Below are positions 17,350 through 24,339 of a stretch of 47,445 nucleotides of DNA, piece by piece; position 1 is the stretch's first letter; each line of letters opens with the position of its first letter. The DNA comes from an uncultured Alistipes sp. GTDB lineage: Bacteria; Bacteroidota; Bacteroidia; Bacteroidales; Rikenellaceae. The stretch spans positions 1-47,445 of the forward strand of contig CALUJN010000014.1 of NCBI GenBank assembly GCA_944320985.1. The letters run 5' to 3'. Under the pieces are notes generated by a model, which saw nothing but the letters and a program-made list of their open reading frames with translations, searched no databases and was not told the DNA's origin. A program made the translations under genes and the position numbers.

Positions 17350-18171
17350 TTATTCGTTTGTGAGTTTGTTCGTATGTTCGATCGCCTGTTTGACGGAGCC
17401 CCAGCGGAGCAGCGCTTTGCGGGCTTCCGCTTCGGGGAGTCCGGTACTTTGGGCCACCATGCGGGTCCCGCGGGCGATGAGTTTGTCGTTCGTCAGCTGC
17501 ATGTGGACCATGCGGTTTCCCTCGACGCGTCCCAGACGGATCATTACGGCCGTCGACAACATGTTGAGCATCATTTTCTGTGCCGTTCCGGCCTTCATGC
17601 GGGTCGAGCCGGTGACGAATTCGGGCCCTACGACCGCTTCGAGGGCATACTCGGCCTCGGCGGCGACGGGCGATCCGGGGTTGCAGACTACGGCCCCGGT
17701 CAGCAGACCGTGCTGCCGGGCCTTGCGCAATCCGCCGATGACGTAGGGGGTTGTTCCCGAGGCGGCGATTCCCACCAGCGTGTCGTCGGCCCCGGGGTGG
17801 TAGGGGGCCATGTCCCGCCAGGCTCCTTCGAGGTCATCCTCGGCATGCTCCACGGCACGGCGCAGGGCACCGTCCCCACCGGCGATCAGCCCGATCACCA
17901 GGTCGAAAGGCACGCCGAAGGTCGGGGGCAGCTCCGAGGCATCCGTCACACCCAGCCGGCCGCTGGTTCCGGCTCCGATGTAGAAGAGCCGTCCGCCGCG
18001 CTTCATGCGCTCGACGATGCGTTCGACGAGTTGTTCCATGACCGGGATGGTCTTGCGCACGGCCTCGTGAACCCGGGCATCCTCGCGGTTGATACCGGTC
18101 AGCAGGTCGTGCGTGGACATCTCCTGCAGGTTATCGTACTCCGAACTCTGTTCAGTGATTCTGTTCTCCAT
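17350..18171 (-). CDS. murQ: N-acetylmuramic acid 6-phosphate etherase
   Basis: 273 aa from the ATG at 18171. The frame is open further upstream, but the family start is MENRITEQ. MurQ removes the D-lactyl ether of MurNAc-6-phosphate, giving GlcNAc-6-phosphate and lactate, in peptidoglycan recycling or MurNAc salvage. The SIS sugar-phosphate fold is seen in GRLFYIGAGTSGRLGVTDASELPPTFG. Glu80 (in DASE) and Glu111 (in EHAED) correspond to the two catalytic glutamates of E. coli MurQ. Its start overlaps the end of the kinase gene by 20 bases. The pair matches the MurK-MurQ arrangement known from Tannerella, where MurNAc is taken up unphosphorylated, phosphorylated by MurK and cleaved by MurQ. 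Confidence 0.96.
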   Translation of the reverse strand: MENRITEQSSEYDNLQEMSTHDLLTGINREDARVHEAVRKTIPVMEQLVERIVERMKRGGRLFYIGAGTSGRLGVTDASELPPTFGVPFDLVIGLIAGGDGALRRAVEHAEDDLEGAWRDMAPYHPGADDTLVGIAASGTTPYVIGGLRKARQHGLLTGAVVCNPGSPVAAEAEYALEAVVGPEFVTGSTRMKAGTAQKMMLNMLSTAVMIRLGRVEGNRMVHMQLTNDKLIARGTRMVAQSTGLPEAEARKALLRWGSVKQAIEHTNKLTNE

Positions 18172-18982
18172 GGTGGTAGGCTGCAAGCCCTTCGGCGGGC
18201 GATTCGACAATGGTTCCGACCCGGTATCCTTCTGCTTCGAGGGCTTCGCGCAGCCACGTTTCAAAGTGTGCGGCGACGCCTCCGATACAGGCGACGGTCA
18301 TCCCCTGCGGATAGTGGCTCAGATTGCGCCGGGCGAATTCCCGGAAGGCGCCGAGAAGCATCTCCCGGATTTCGCGACATGCCGCATGCGCCCGGATGAA
18401 CGGAGCCAGAGAGGCGAGAAAGCGGTTGGCGCAGGGTTCGCGGTAGACGCGGCGGATGATCTCCTCGTATGTCAGACCGCTCTCGGCGAGGAACTCCTCG
18501 CGGAGGGGAATGTGGCCCTTGAAGATACCGTTGAGCAACTCCCTCCCCAATGCGGCTCCGCTACCCTCGTCGCCGAGGATGTAACCCAGCGGAGGGACGT
18601 TGCAGACGACCTCTCCGTTGCGACAGAGGCAGGAGTTCGAACCGGTTCCGAGGATGCAGGCGATCCCCTCCCCATGCCCCCAGAGAGCCCGTGCGGCTGC
18701 GGTCAGATCCGATTCGACGGTGATGTCGTCGGTTTCGAAGTGGCGGACCAGTTCGTTTCGAAGCCGCAGCGAGGCCTCCGGGAACGACCGGCCGCATCCG
18801 GCGCCGTAAAAGCGGACGGCCTGCACCTCCTCCAGGCCGCAAAGCTCCGTCAGCACCTCGCGGATCTGCTCCTCCGAGTATTGGACGGCATTGATCCCGC
18901 GGGTCCTGATTTCGCGCCTCCGGGATCCGTCATCGACAATCCAGGTACATTTTGTCGAACCGCTGTCTGCAAGAAGTATCAT
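18152..18982 (-). CDS. murK: BadF/BadG-type sugar kinase, probable MurNAc/GlcNAc kinase (MurK-like)
   Basis: 276 aa. It is an ASKHA-fold ATPase of the BadF/BadG/BcrA family. The phosphate-1 loop is LADSGSTKCTW (4-14), followed by an adenosine/phosphate-2 region, ACILGTGSNSCL, and LGDEGSGAALGRELLNG. Members of this family with this size act as N-acetylglucosamine or N-acetylmuramic acid kinases. The 20-base overlap with murQ makes MurNAc kinase the best inference. No MurNAc permease gene is in the window. The start is fixed by the phosphate loop. A perfect -7 box lies only 4 bases upstream of the ATG. The gene is divergent from a blaI-like repressor and shares its operator region. Confidence 0.85.
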   Translation of the reverse strand: MILLADSGSTKCTWIVDDGSRRREIRTRGINAVQYSEEQIREVLTELCGLEEVQAVRFYGAGCGRSFPEASLRLRNELVRHFETDDITVESDLTAAARALWGHGEGIACILGTGSNSCLCRNGEVVCNVPPLGYILGDEGSGAALGRELLNGIFKGHIPLREEFLAESGLTYEEIIRRVYREPCANRFLASLAPFIRAHAACREIREMLLGAFREFARRNLSHYPQGMTVACIGGVAAHFETWLREALEAEGYRVGTIVESPAEGLAAYHHGEQNH

Positions 18983-18986
18983 TATT

Positions 18987-18994
18987 CAAAGATA
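18987..18994 (-). promoter_or_regulatory. -7-like element immediately before murK
   Basis: TATCTTTG on the - strand (18994-18987) matches TAnnTTTG. Only 4 bases separate it from the ATG, so if it is used the mRNA would be leaderless or nearly so. No convincing -33 box is present. Confidence 0.45.
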
Positions 18995-19030
18995 CATATA
19001 ATATATGGATTCCGGAAGAAAAAACAGTTG

Positions 19031-19047
19031 AACTAAATTTTTTAGTT
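19031..19047. promoter_or_regulatory. BlaI-type operator, dyad 1
   Basis: AACTAAATTTTTTAGTT is a perfect inverted repeat (7-bp arms, 3-base centre). It lies between murK and blaI and resembles the TACTA / TAGTA type dyads bound by BlaI/MecI repressors. Its centre is 21 bp from that of dyad 2. Confidence 0.65.
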
Positions 19048-19051
19048 GATA

Positions 19052-19068
19052 AACTATAAAATATAGTT
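19052..19068. promoter_or_regulatory. BlaI-type operator, dyad 2
   Basis: AACTATAAAATATAGTT is a perfect inverted repeat with the same AACTA...TAGTT ends as dyad 1. It overlaps the -33 TTG of the blaI promoter, so bound repressor would block transcription. A further half site, TAGTT (19085-19089), falls at the next 21-bp step and touches the -7 box. Confidence 0.7.
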
Positions 19069-19096
19069 GCATGTGAAGATTTTTTAGTTACCTTTG
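19067..19096 (+). promoter_or_regulatory. Predicted promoter for blaI-blaR1
   Basis: TTG (19067-19069), a 19-base spacer and TACCTTTG (19089-19096): a textbook Bacteroidetes promoter. The implied leader of about 165 bases contains a hairpin, CGGACA / TGTCCG (19172-19177 with 19183-19188). Confidence 0.75.
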
Positions 19097-19266
19097 TATC
19101 GAAGCCCGGAAGATCGCTGCCCTTATTCCGGAATATCTTCTTTTCGGGAGTGTTCCGCACTTTGGAGGCTTCGGACAGCCGGTGTCCGGACGGAATTCGT
19201 CGAGGCCTTCTTGCTGAGGCGGCGAATAACCCACAGAAAAACCGATAACCGATCGAACAATCAACC

Positions 19267-19632
19267 ATGGAAAAACTGACACGACGTGAAGAGGAGCTGA
19301 TGCGATGCTTCTGGACGCACGGACCGCTGTTCGTGCGGGAGTTGGTGGAGCTCTCCCCCGAACCGAAACCGCATTTCAACACCTTGTCGACAATGGTGCG
19401 GACACTCGAGGCAAAGGGCTACGTGGGGCACCAATCCTTCGGCAATACCTACCGGTATTATGCCCTTGTAAGCGAGGAGGAGTTCTCTCGCCGTACGCTG
19501 GGCCATGTCATCCGCCATTATTTCGAAAACTCCTATCTCGGGGCTGTCTCGGCCCTGGTCGAGGAGGAGAAGATCTCGGTTGAGGAGCTGCGTGCACTGA
19601 TCGACCGTATCGAACATCAACATCCGAAATAG
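19267..19632 (+). CDS. blaI: BlaI/MecI/CopY-family transcriptional repressor
   Basis: 121 aa. A winged-helix DNA-binding domain covers residues 1-75 (LTRREEELMRCFWTHGPLFVRELVE, then HFNTLSTMVRTLEAKGYV) and a dimerisation tail follows (about 80-121, ending in an acidic helix). Family members repress beta-lactamase, PBP2a or copper genes and are inactivated by cleavage when a BlaR1-type sensor is triggered. The neighbouring gene encodes such a sensor and starts 2 bases after the stop, so the two form one operon. Two matching dyads upstream suggest autoregulation and possible control of the divergent murK operon. No beta-lactamase gene is visible, so resistance should not be assumed. The symbol denotes family membership only. 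Confidence 0.92.
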   Translation: MEKLTRREEELMRCFWTHGPLFVRELVELSPEPKPHFNTLSTMVRTLEAKGYVGHQSFGNTYRYYALVSEEEFSRRTLGHVIRHYFENSYLGAVSALVEEEKISVEELRALIDRIEHQHPK

Positions 19633-19634
19633 CC

Positions 19635-21356
19635 ATGTGGTACGAACTGCTGCTCTATAATCTGAAGGTCGGGGCCTGTCTGGCTGTTTTTTATCTCTTC
19701 TTCAAGCTGCTGTTGAGCCGCGAGACCTTCCATCGTTTCAACCGTGTCGTGGTGCTCGGAGCGATGCTCGTGTCGTTCCTTTTGCCGTTGTGTGTGATTA
19801 CCGTCGAGCGGGAACTCCCCGTGCAGTCCGTATCTCTGCCGCTTGTGCAATCCGCCGCCCCCGTTGATACCGACTCCTGCCTGTCGTTTCCGTGGCAAAC
19901 GGTTCTCGGAGTGCTTTTCCTTGCCGGGGCCGTTGCAACCGCCCTTTGGACCCTCTGGTCCTTGTCCGCGGTGTTGCGGTCGATCCGCCGGGGACGCCGC
20001 GAACGGTTGGAGGAGGGTACGGTCCTGATCCGTCGTACCGAACCCGTAACCCCATTCAGTTGGGGACGGTATGTTGTGATTTCAGACCGGGATCTGGCTG
20101 AGAACGGTCCGGCCATTCTCGCCCATGAGCGAGCCCATGCCCGCCTGCATCATTCGCGGGATGTCCTGATGATGGATCTGGCCGGATGCCTGCAGTGGTT
20201 CAACCCGGCGATGTGGCTGTTGCGCCGGGAATTGCGGGCCATCCACGAATATGAGGCGGACGAGGCGGTACTCTCCAGCGGTATTGACGCCCGTAGTTAT
20301 CAGATGCTGCTTATAAAAAAGGCTGTTGGCGGGAGGTGGTGCTCAGTCGCCAACAGCTTCAATCACAGTAAACTTAAAAACCGTATTACCATGATGTTGC
20401 GAAAACGATCGTCGCGGTGGGTCGAAGCGCGGGCGCTTCTTCTGCTGCCGCTTGTGGGGCTGGCTCTGGGAGCCTTTTCCCAAACCCGTTATGTCGTTCC
20501 GGAGGACAAAGTTACCAAAGAAAACAGAAAAATCACCCTCGTCGGGCAGAAATTTTCCGATTTGGAACCTTCGGAACTGCCGTTGATGCTGGTGGATGGT
20601 CAACAGGTGTTGACGTTTGATACGCTCCAGGTGGATCGGATTGCTTCGATCACCGTGCTGAAGGATTCGATGGCGCAGGCCTCCTACGGACCGCAAGGCA
20701 AAAACGGTGTGATCCTTGTCACGATGAAAAAGCCCGGTGAAACAACAACATCCGGAGCTTCGGCTCCGACCGCAGGAGCAGCCGCGGAGTCTCATGCACA
20801 AGCCGTGGTCGCCTCCAGGGGCGTTGTTACGCAAACCTCGATTCCGACGGGCTCATTCCAGCCGGAGAATCGGGCGCATACGATCGTTGAACTGAACGTC
20901 GAGGGGGATTCGGTGACGCTTGATTCGCAGTTGCTTGAGCGTGCGGGGGGATATAGCACCTCTGACCGGGTAACTTTTCGCAAGGAGCTCGGATCGAATT
21001 ATGTGGGGATCTCGCTGCTTGAGACCGGGAATCCGGATTCGGAGGAGCACGCCGGAACCTCTGCGACCTGCAATACGGTTGTCGGAGGAAAGGGCGGGAT
21101 GATCGTGACGGGTCCGGAGGTGATGTCGAAAAGCCGCTCCAACGACAAAGGTTCGGTCACGGTGGCCAAAGGACGTGTGACGGCCGACTTCTCGGAGATC
21201 GACGAGGCGGATTACCGGATCGAACTCGACGGCAAAAGCGCTACGATGTCCGATCTGAAACGGATCGAACCGGGCAAAATCCGGAAGATTGAGGTCTCCT
21301 ATGATGCCGCGGCCCCTGATAAACCGGGCCTGTTGCTGGTGCGGACGCGCAGGTGA
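19635..21356 (+). CDS. blaR1: BlaR1/MecR1-like M56 metallopeptidase with a plug-like C-terminal domain
   Basis: 573 aa. Transmembrane segments lie near residues 12-28, 38-56, 88-113 and 266-282. The cytoplasmic zinc-peptidase domain has HERAH (164-168) and the downstream ligand region HEYEADE (205-211), typical of M56. In BlaR1 this domain cleaves or triggers cleavage of the BlaI repressor. Instead of a penicillin-binding sensor domain, the region after the last helix has LVDGQQV and then IASITVLKDSMAQASYGPQG followed by KNGVILVTMKK (about 318-365). That resembles the plug-domain start of SusC/TonB-dependent receptors. A second similar beta unit forms the C-terminus. No SxxK beta-lactam acyl site is evident there, so the stimulus is unknown. 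It is cotranscribed with blaI, and a terminator follows. Confidence 0.88.
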   Translation: MWYELLLYNLKVGACLAVFYLFFKLLLSRETFHRFNRVVVLGAMLVSFLLPLCVITVERELPVQSVSLPLVQSAAPVDTDSCLSFPWQTVLGVLFLAGAVATALWTLWSLSAVLRSIRRGRRERLEEGTVLIRRTEPVTPFSWGRYVVISDRDLAENGPAILAHERAHARLHHSRDVLMMDLAGCLQWFNPAMWLLRRELRAIHEYEADEAVLSSGIDARSYQMLLIKKAVGGRWCSVANSFNHSKLKNRITMMLRKRSSRWVEARALLLLPLVGLALGAFSQTRYVVPEDKVTKENRKITLVGQKFSDLEPSELPLMLVDGQQVLTFDTLQVDRIASITVLKDSMAQASYGPQGKNGVILVTMKKPGETTTSGASAPTAGAAAESHAQAVVASRGVVTQTSIPTGSFQPENRAHTIVELNVEGDSVTLDSQLLERAGGYSTSDRVTFRKELGSNYVGISLLETGNPDSEEHAGTSATCNTVVGGKGGMIVTGPEVMSKSRSNDKGSVTVAKGRVTADFSEIDEADYRIELDGKSATMSDLKRIEPGKIRKIEVSYDAAAPDKPGLLLVRTRR

Positions 21357-21395
21357 GGCGTTGCGGATCCTTTCATACGCAAGGAGTGGTTCAAA

Positions 21396-21430
21396 AGGGT
21401 GGAGCGGGAGGTCCCGTTCCACCTTTTTTA
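21396..21430. terminator. Bidirectional terminator between blaR1 and the Omp85-like gene
   Basis: An 11-bp stem (21398-21408 with 21413-21423, one G-T pair) with loop AGGT is flanked by AAAA upstream and TTTTTT downstream. It can therefore serve both convergent genes. Confidence 0.88.
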
Positions 21431-23281
21431 TTCGAAATCGACGATCTCGGGCCTTGTCGGGCGGTAGCGGTATTGTTCTACGCTGGTGGGATTCGAAATC
21501 CGGAAATATTCACAGTCGACCAGTCCGTTTTTTCCAAGGGCGATTCCGAGGCGTATCTGCACCGTGTTGAATACCAGGCGCTCGTTACGCAGTCGCACAC
21601 CGACTCCGAACGAGGTAAAGAACTCGTTTTTGAAGACGTTGGGTGAGTAGCCGATGAGCCCGAAATCGGCAAATCCGAAGAAGGCGATGCGGAATCCCAG
21701 GGGCTGGTATGGGGAGAAAAGCACGGTTTCCGTGTTCAGGATCATCCGATTGGTACCGAGAATGTGCTCCTTGAGGGCCTGGAGACCGTTCGTGCTGGTA
21801 AAACGGATGCTTTCGTCGCTGCCTTCCCATCGGTTCCAGCCCTGGGTGTAGTTCAGCGAGACGAATTGCCGGATCCGACTCCGGTTCACCAGCAAGAGAT
21901 TCGAGAACCACTTCAGATCGAGATCGACGGCACTTCGTTGCCACATGCCGTTGTCGGGGGCGATATAGCTTCCGAGCGTGGCACCTCCCATGATATAGCC
22001 CAGAGGGCAGAAGCCTCCGGCCTGACCGCTGATTCCCAGATAGACGGCCTCGTTGAACTCTCCCCAGGAGTATCCGGAGACGACTTCAGCCTTGTATCCC
22101 GAAGCGAGGTATTCCCGGCGTCCGAATCCGTAGATCATGTTGGCCGTATAGAATTTTTCGCGGTAGAGTCCGAGTCCCACGAGCAGCGCATCCTGATCAT
22201 GCAGGGCGGGATTGTAGCGAGGCCCGACCTCGGGGCGCTGGCTTACACGCCGGTAGTTGTAACGTCCCGTGAGGTAGATGCTCGAGTTGATGCCGCGCAG
22301 GAAGTGCGAATACCCGCCCCAGGCATCGAGATTCCGCTCCTTGACGAGCAGCGAGGTGTCCTGCTCGATCATGTAGCGTTTGTCCTTGATGTCGTTGTAT
22401 GTAAGACCGATTTCGTAGTCCGTGGGGCGGATGAACTCCTTGCGGATTCCGAGATCGAGCGTCGAACTGTAGAAATTGCGTCCGGCGCTGAAATCGGCGG
22501 TGTAGAAGGTTCCCAGGACGTTGGGAATCTCATATTCGACCATGTTCCCGCCATAGGAGAAGTCGTTGCGGTTGAAGTTGGTGCTGACCTTGAGCTTGTT
22601 TCCCGTTCCGAGGATGTTGGCATCATAGAGGGCGACCGTTGTGCGGCCTTCGGAGTGCAGGGCTCCGTCTGCAGAGATGGTCCATGCATCCCGTGTTCGG
22701 ATGACGAGATTTACGCAGGTGGAATCCAGCGAGTCGGTCTGTACGTCGATGTCGATATCCGAGATGTAGCTTCTGGAGCGGATCAGTTGTTTGGTTCGGA
22801 CGATGAGTTGCGGATCGAGTTCCTCTCCGGATTTGAAGAGCAGGTCCCGGCGGATGACCCGTTCACGCGTGATCATGTGTGTTTTGTTCGCGAGTCGTTC
22901 GAGCCAGTTTTCATCGTTGTCGAAGACCTCCTGCCGTCGGATTTCGATATTTGCGATTCTCTTTCCGGCGTAGGGCATCAACTGTTTTGTTTCATCGAGC
23001 ACCTGTCCCTTGGCTGTGGTATCGAGCGACGGCTTGACGAAGAGCATCCGGTAGAGCAGTCTCGGCACGGTGCGGCGGCTTGTTTTTGATTCGATGCTGT
23101 CGTAGAGGCGTTCGTTGCGGGCTCGGGCCTCCGGATTTCGGATCCGGGCGCTGTCGGGAGTGAAACGGTCGGGGGTTTGGAGACCGGGCCCGGCTTCAGA
23201 CACTGCGGACCGAGCCGATGCCATGAGACCCGTGAATACGACAATCAGGATCAAAAAGAATATGCGGGCCCCGGAAAACAT
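21428..23281 (-). CDS. Omp85/BamA-TamA-like outer membrane protein
   Basis: 617 aa. A signal peptide (about 1-24, MFSGARIFFLILIVVFTGLMASA) is followed by a linker. About residues 105-205 look like one POTRA-type unit (KRIANIEIRRQEVF, RVIRRDLLFKSGEELDPQLI, SRSYISDIDIDV). From about 210 to the end there are amphipathic beta strands of a 16-strand barrel size. It is shorter than BamA, which has several POTRA domains, so it is more likely a TamA-like or accessory Omp85 protein involved in outer membrane insertion or lipid transport. The partner is unknown. It is a single gene, convergent with blaR1. A -7 box lies 4 bases before the start codon. Confidence 0.8.
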   Translation of the reverse strand: MFSGARIFFLILIVVFTGLMASARSAVSEAGPGLQTPDRFTPDSARIRNPEARARNERLYDSIESKTSRRTVPRLLYRMLFVKPSLDTTAKGQVLDETKQLMPYAGKRIANIEIRRQEVFDNDENWLERLANKTHMITRERVIRRDLLFKSGEELDPQLIVRTKQLIRSRSYISDIDIDVQTDSLDSTCVNLVIRTRDAWTISADGALHSEGRTTVALYDANILGTGNKLKVSTNFNRNDFSYGGNMVEYEIPNVLGTFYTADFSAGRNFYSSTLDLGIRKEFIRPTDYEIGLTYNDIKDKRYMIEQDTSLLVKERNLDAWGGYSHFLRGINSSIYLTGRYNYRRVSQRPEVGPRYNPALHDQDALLVGLGLYREKFYTANMIYGFGRREYLASGYKAEVVSGYSWGEFNEAVYLGISGQAGGFCPLGYIMGGATLGSYIAPDNGMWQRSAVDLDLKWFSNLLLVNRSRIRQFVSLNYTQGWNRWEGSDESIRFTSTNGLQALKEHILGTNRMILNTETVLFSPYQPLGFRIAFFGFADFGLIGYSPNVFKNEFFTSFGVGVRLRNERLVFNTVQIRLGIALGKNGLVDCEYFRISNPTSVEQYRYRPTRPEIVDFE

Positions 23282-23285
23282 GTGT

Positions 23286-23293
23286 CAAAGATA
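23286..23293 (-). promoter_or_regulatory. -7-like element immediately before the Omp85-like gene
   Basis: TATCTTTG on the - strand (23293-23286) lies 4 bases from the ATG, the same box and distance as at murK. No clear -33 element is seen. Confidence 0.45.
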
Positions 23294-23350
23294 ACGTAAA
23301 AATCCCGTAAAAACGTATTTGAACAGCGTATCTTGGCCTGTTGAAGAGAC

Positions 23351-23384
23351 AAAAAAGGTTCACCTTTTCGAGGTGAACCTTTTT
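23351..23384. terminator. Bidirectional hairpin terminator in spacer
   Basis: A perfect 14-bp stem, AAAAAGGTTCACCT / AGGTGAACCTTTTT (23352-23365 with 23371-23384), with a 5-base loop. It is symmetrical enough to work in either direction. On the - strand it would end transcripts coming from the dksA-like gene. Confidence 0.88.
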
Positions 23385-23545
23385 GTGTATGCAGAAGGGC
23401 TTCGGAATGTGGTCGATACGGCAGCGTCGCGTTACCATGGGAAAAAGGGGGCTCTTTGGCGCTTTTCTGCACGTGGAAGCTCTGTCTTTTCTGGAACTTC
23501 CTTCTTCGTTGCCCACTTTGCCTCGGCAGCCTTTTTCGTTGGCTT

Positions 23546-23861
23546 CGATCGCCTATTCTGTTTCAGACAACCTTTTTCTCACTTCCAGCTCCCTCCTCTC
23601 AGGCCTCGGGGCCTTATCTGTTCCAGACAACTTTTTTTCTCTCGTCCAACTCCCTCCTCTCAGGCCTTGGGGCCAGTCTGTCCCAAACAATCTTTTCTCT
23701 CGTCCAGCTGCCTCTCTCAGGCCTCGGTGCCATTTTGTCCCATCTCGTCCAACAGCCCCTTTCTCTCGGACCTCGGAGCCTTATTCGGTTCCAGACAATC
23801 TTTTCCCCGTGCTCCTACAATCTCTCTTTTTCTCGGGCCCTTCCTGGAAGCTCTCTCCCTG
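23546..23861. repeat. Degenerate tandem repeats downstream of the DksA-like gene
   Basis: About four diverged units of roughly 58-66 bases lie at 23581-23642, 23643-23700, 23701-23766 and from 23767. Shared blocks include CTCCCTCCTCTCAGGCCT, GGGGCC and TTCCAGACAA followed by CTTTT. A partial unit precedes them at 23546. The + strand is pyrimidine-rich. The array ends at a C9 run (23862-23870) next to the dksA-like stop codon. The long random-looking open frames here are not credible genes. Confidence 0.75.
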
Positions 23862-23875
23862 CCCCCCCCCACCGG

Positions 23876-24256
23876 TTATTTACGACGCTCTTTGGCCTCG
23901 ATGCACTCGGTGGCGTGCGGAACCTTCATCAGCCGCTCCTTGGGGATCAGTTTGCCGGTAGTCTTGCAGATTCCGTAAGTTTTGTTCTCGATACGCACGA
24001 GCGCCATTTCGAGATTGCGGATGAATTTCATCTGATGGGCTGCCAGACGCCCGCTTTCTTCCTTGGAGAGGGTTGTAGCACCTTCTTCCAGCACCTTGAA
24101 GGTCGGCGACGTGTCTTCGGTGTCGTTGTCGGCCGTATGGGTAATGGTGGCACGCAGCAGTTCGTAGTCCGCCCGCGCGTTCTCAAGCTTTTTCAGAATA
24201 AGCTGCTTGAACTCTTCGAGTTCGGCATCGCTGTATCGGGTTCTTTCGTCTGCCAT
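23876..24256 (-). CDS. DksA/TraR-family protein with a degenerate zinc finger
   Basis: 126 aa. A helical N-terminal coiled region (about 8-75, including AELEEFKQLILKKLENARADYELL) is followed by a DksA-type C-terminal segment, YGICKTTGKLIPKERLMKVPHATECIEAK. Of the four zinc cysteines of the classical C4 finger only the first and third remain. The second and fourth positions are Thr and Ala, a state common in Bacteroidetes. In Proteobacteria DksA binds RNA polymerase through the secondary channel with ppGpp. Here that role is inferred from family membership only. The gene lies 83 bases after ileS on the same strand, with its own predicted promoter. Confidence 0.88.
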   Translation of the reverse strand: MADERTRYSDAELEEFKQLILKKLENARADYELLRATITHTADNDTEDTSPTFKVLEEGATTLSKEESGRLAAHQMKFIRNLEMALVRIENKTYGICKTTGKLIPKERLMKVPHATECIEAKERRK

Positions 24257-24284
24257 AATCTGTCCTCTCTTTTTTGGTTTTATG

Positions 24285-24316
24285 TAAAATTAAACAAAAT
24301 TTCCGATATAACCAAA
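24285..24316 (-). promoter_or_regulatory. Predicted promoter for the DksA-like gene
   Basis: On the - strand TTTG (24316-24313), a 20-base spacer and TAATTTTA (24292-24285), close to TAnnTTTG. It lies in the 83-base gap after ileS. Confidence 0.5.
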
Positions 24317-24339
24317 TTTTCGCGGAAACAGATCGGCAA

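Noticed and set aside
19267-21356. Beta-lactam resistance locus
   Set aside because: No beta-lactamase or extra penicillin-binding protein gene is adjacent, and the sensor lacks a visible penicillin-binding domain.
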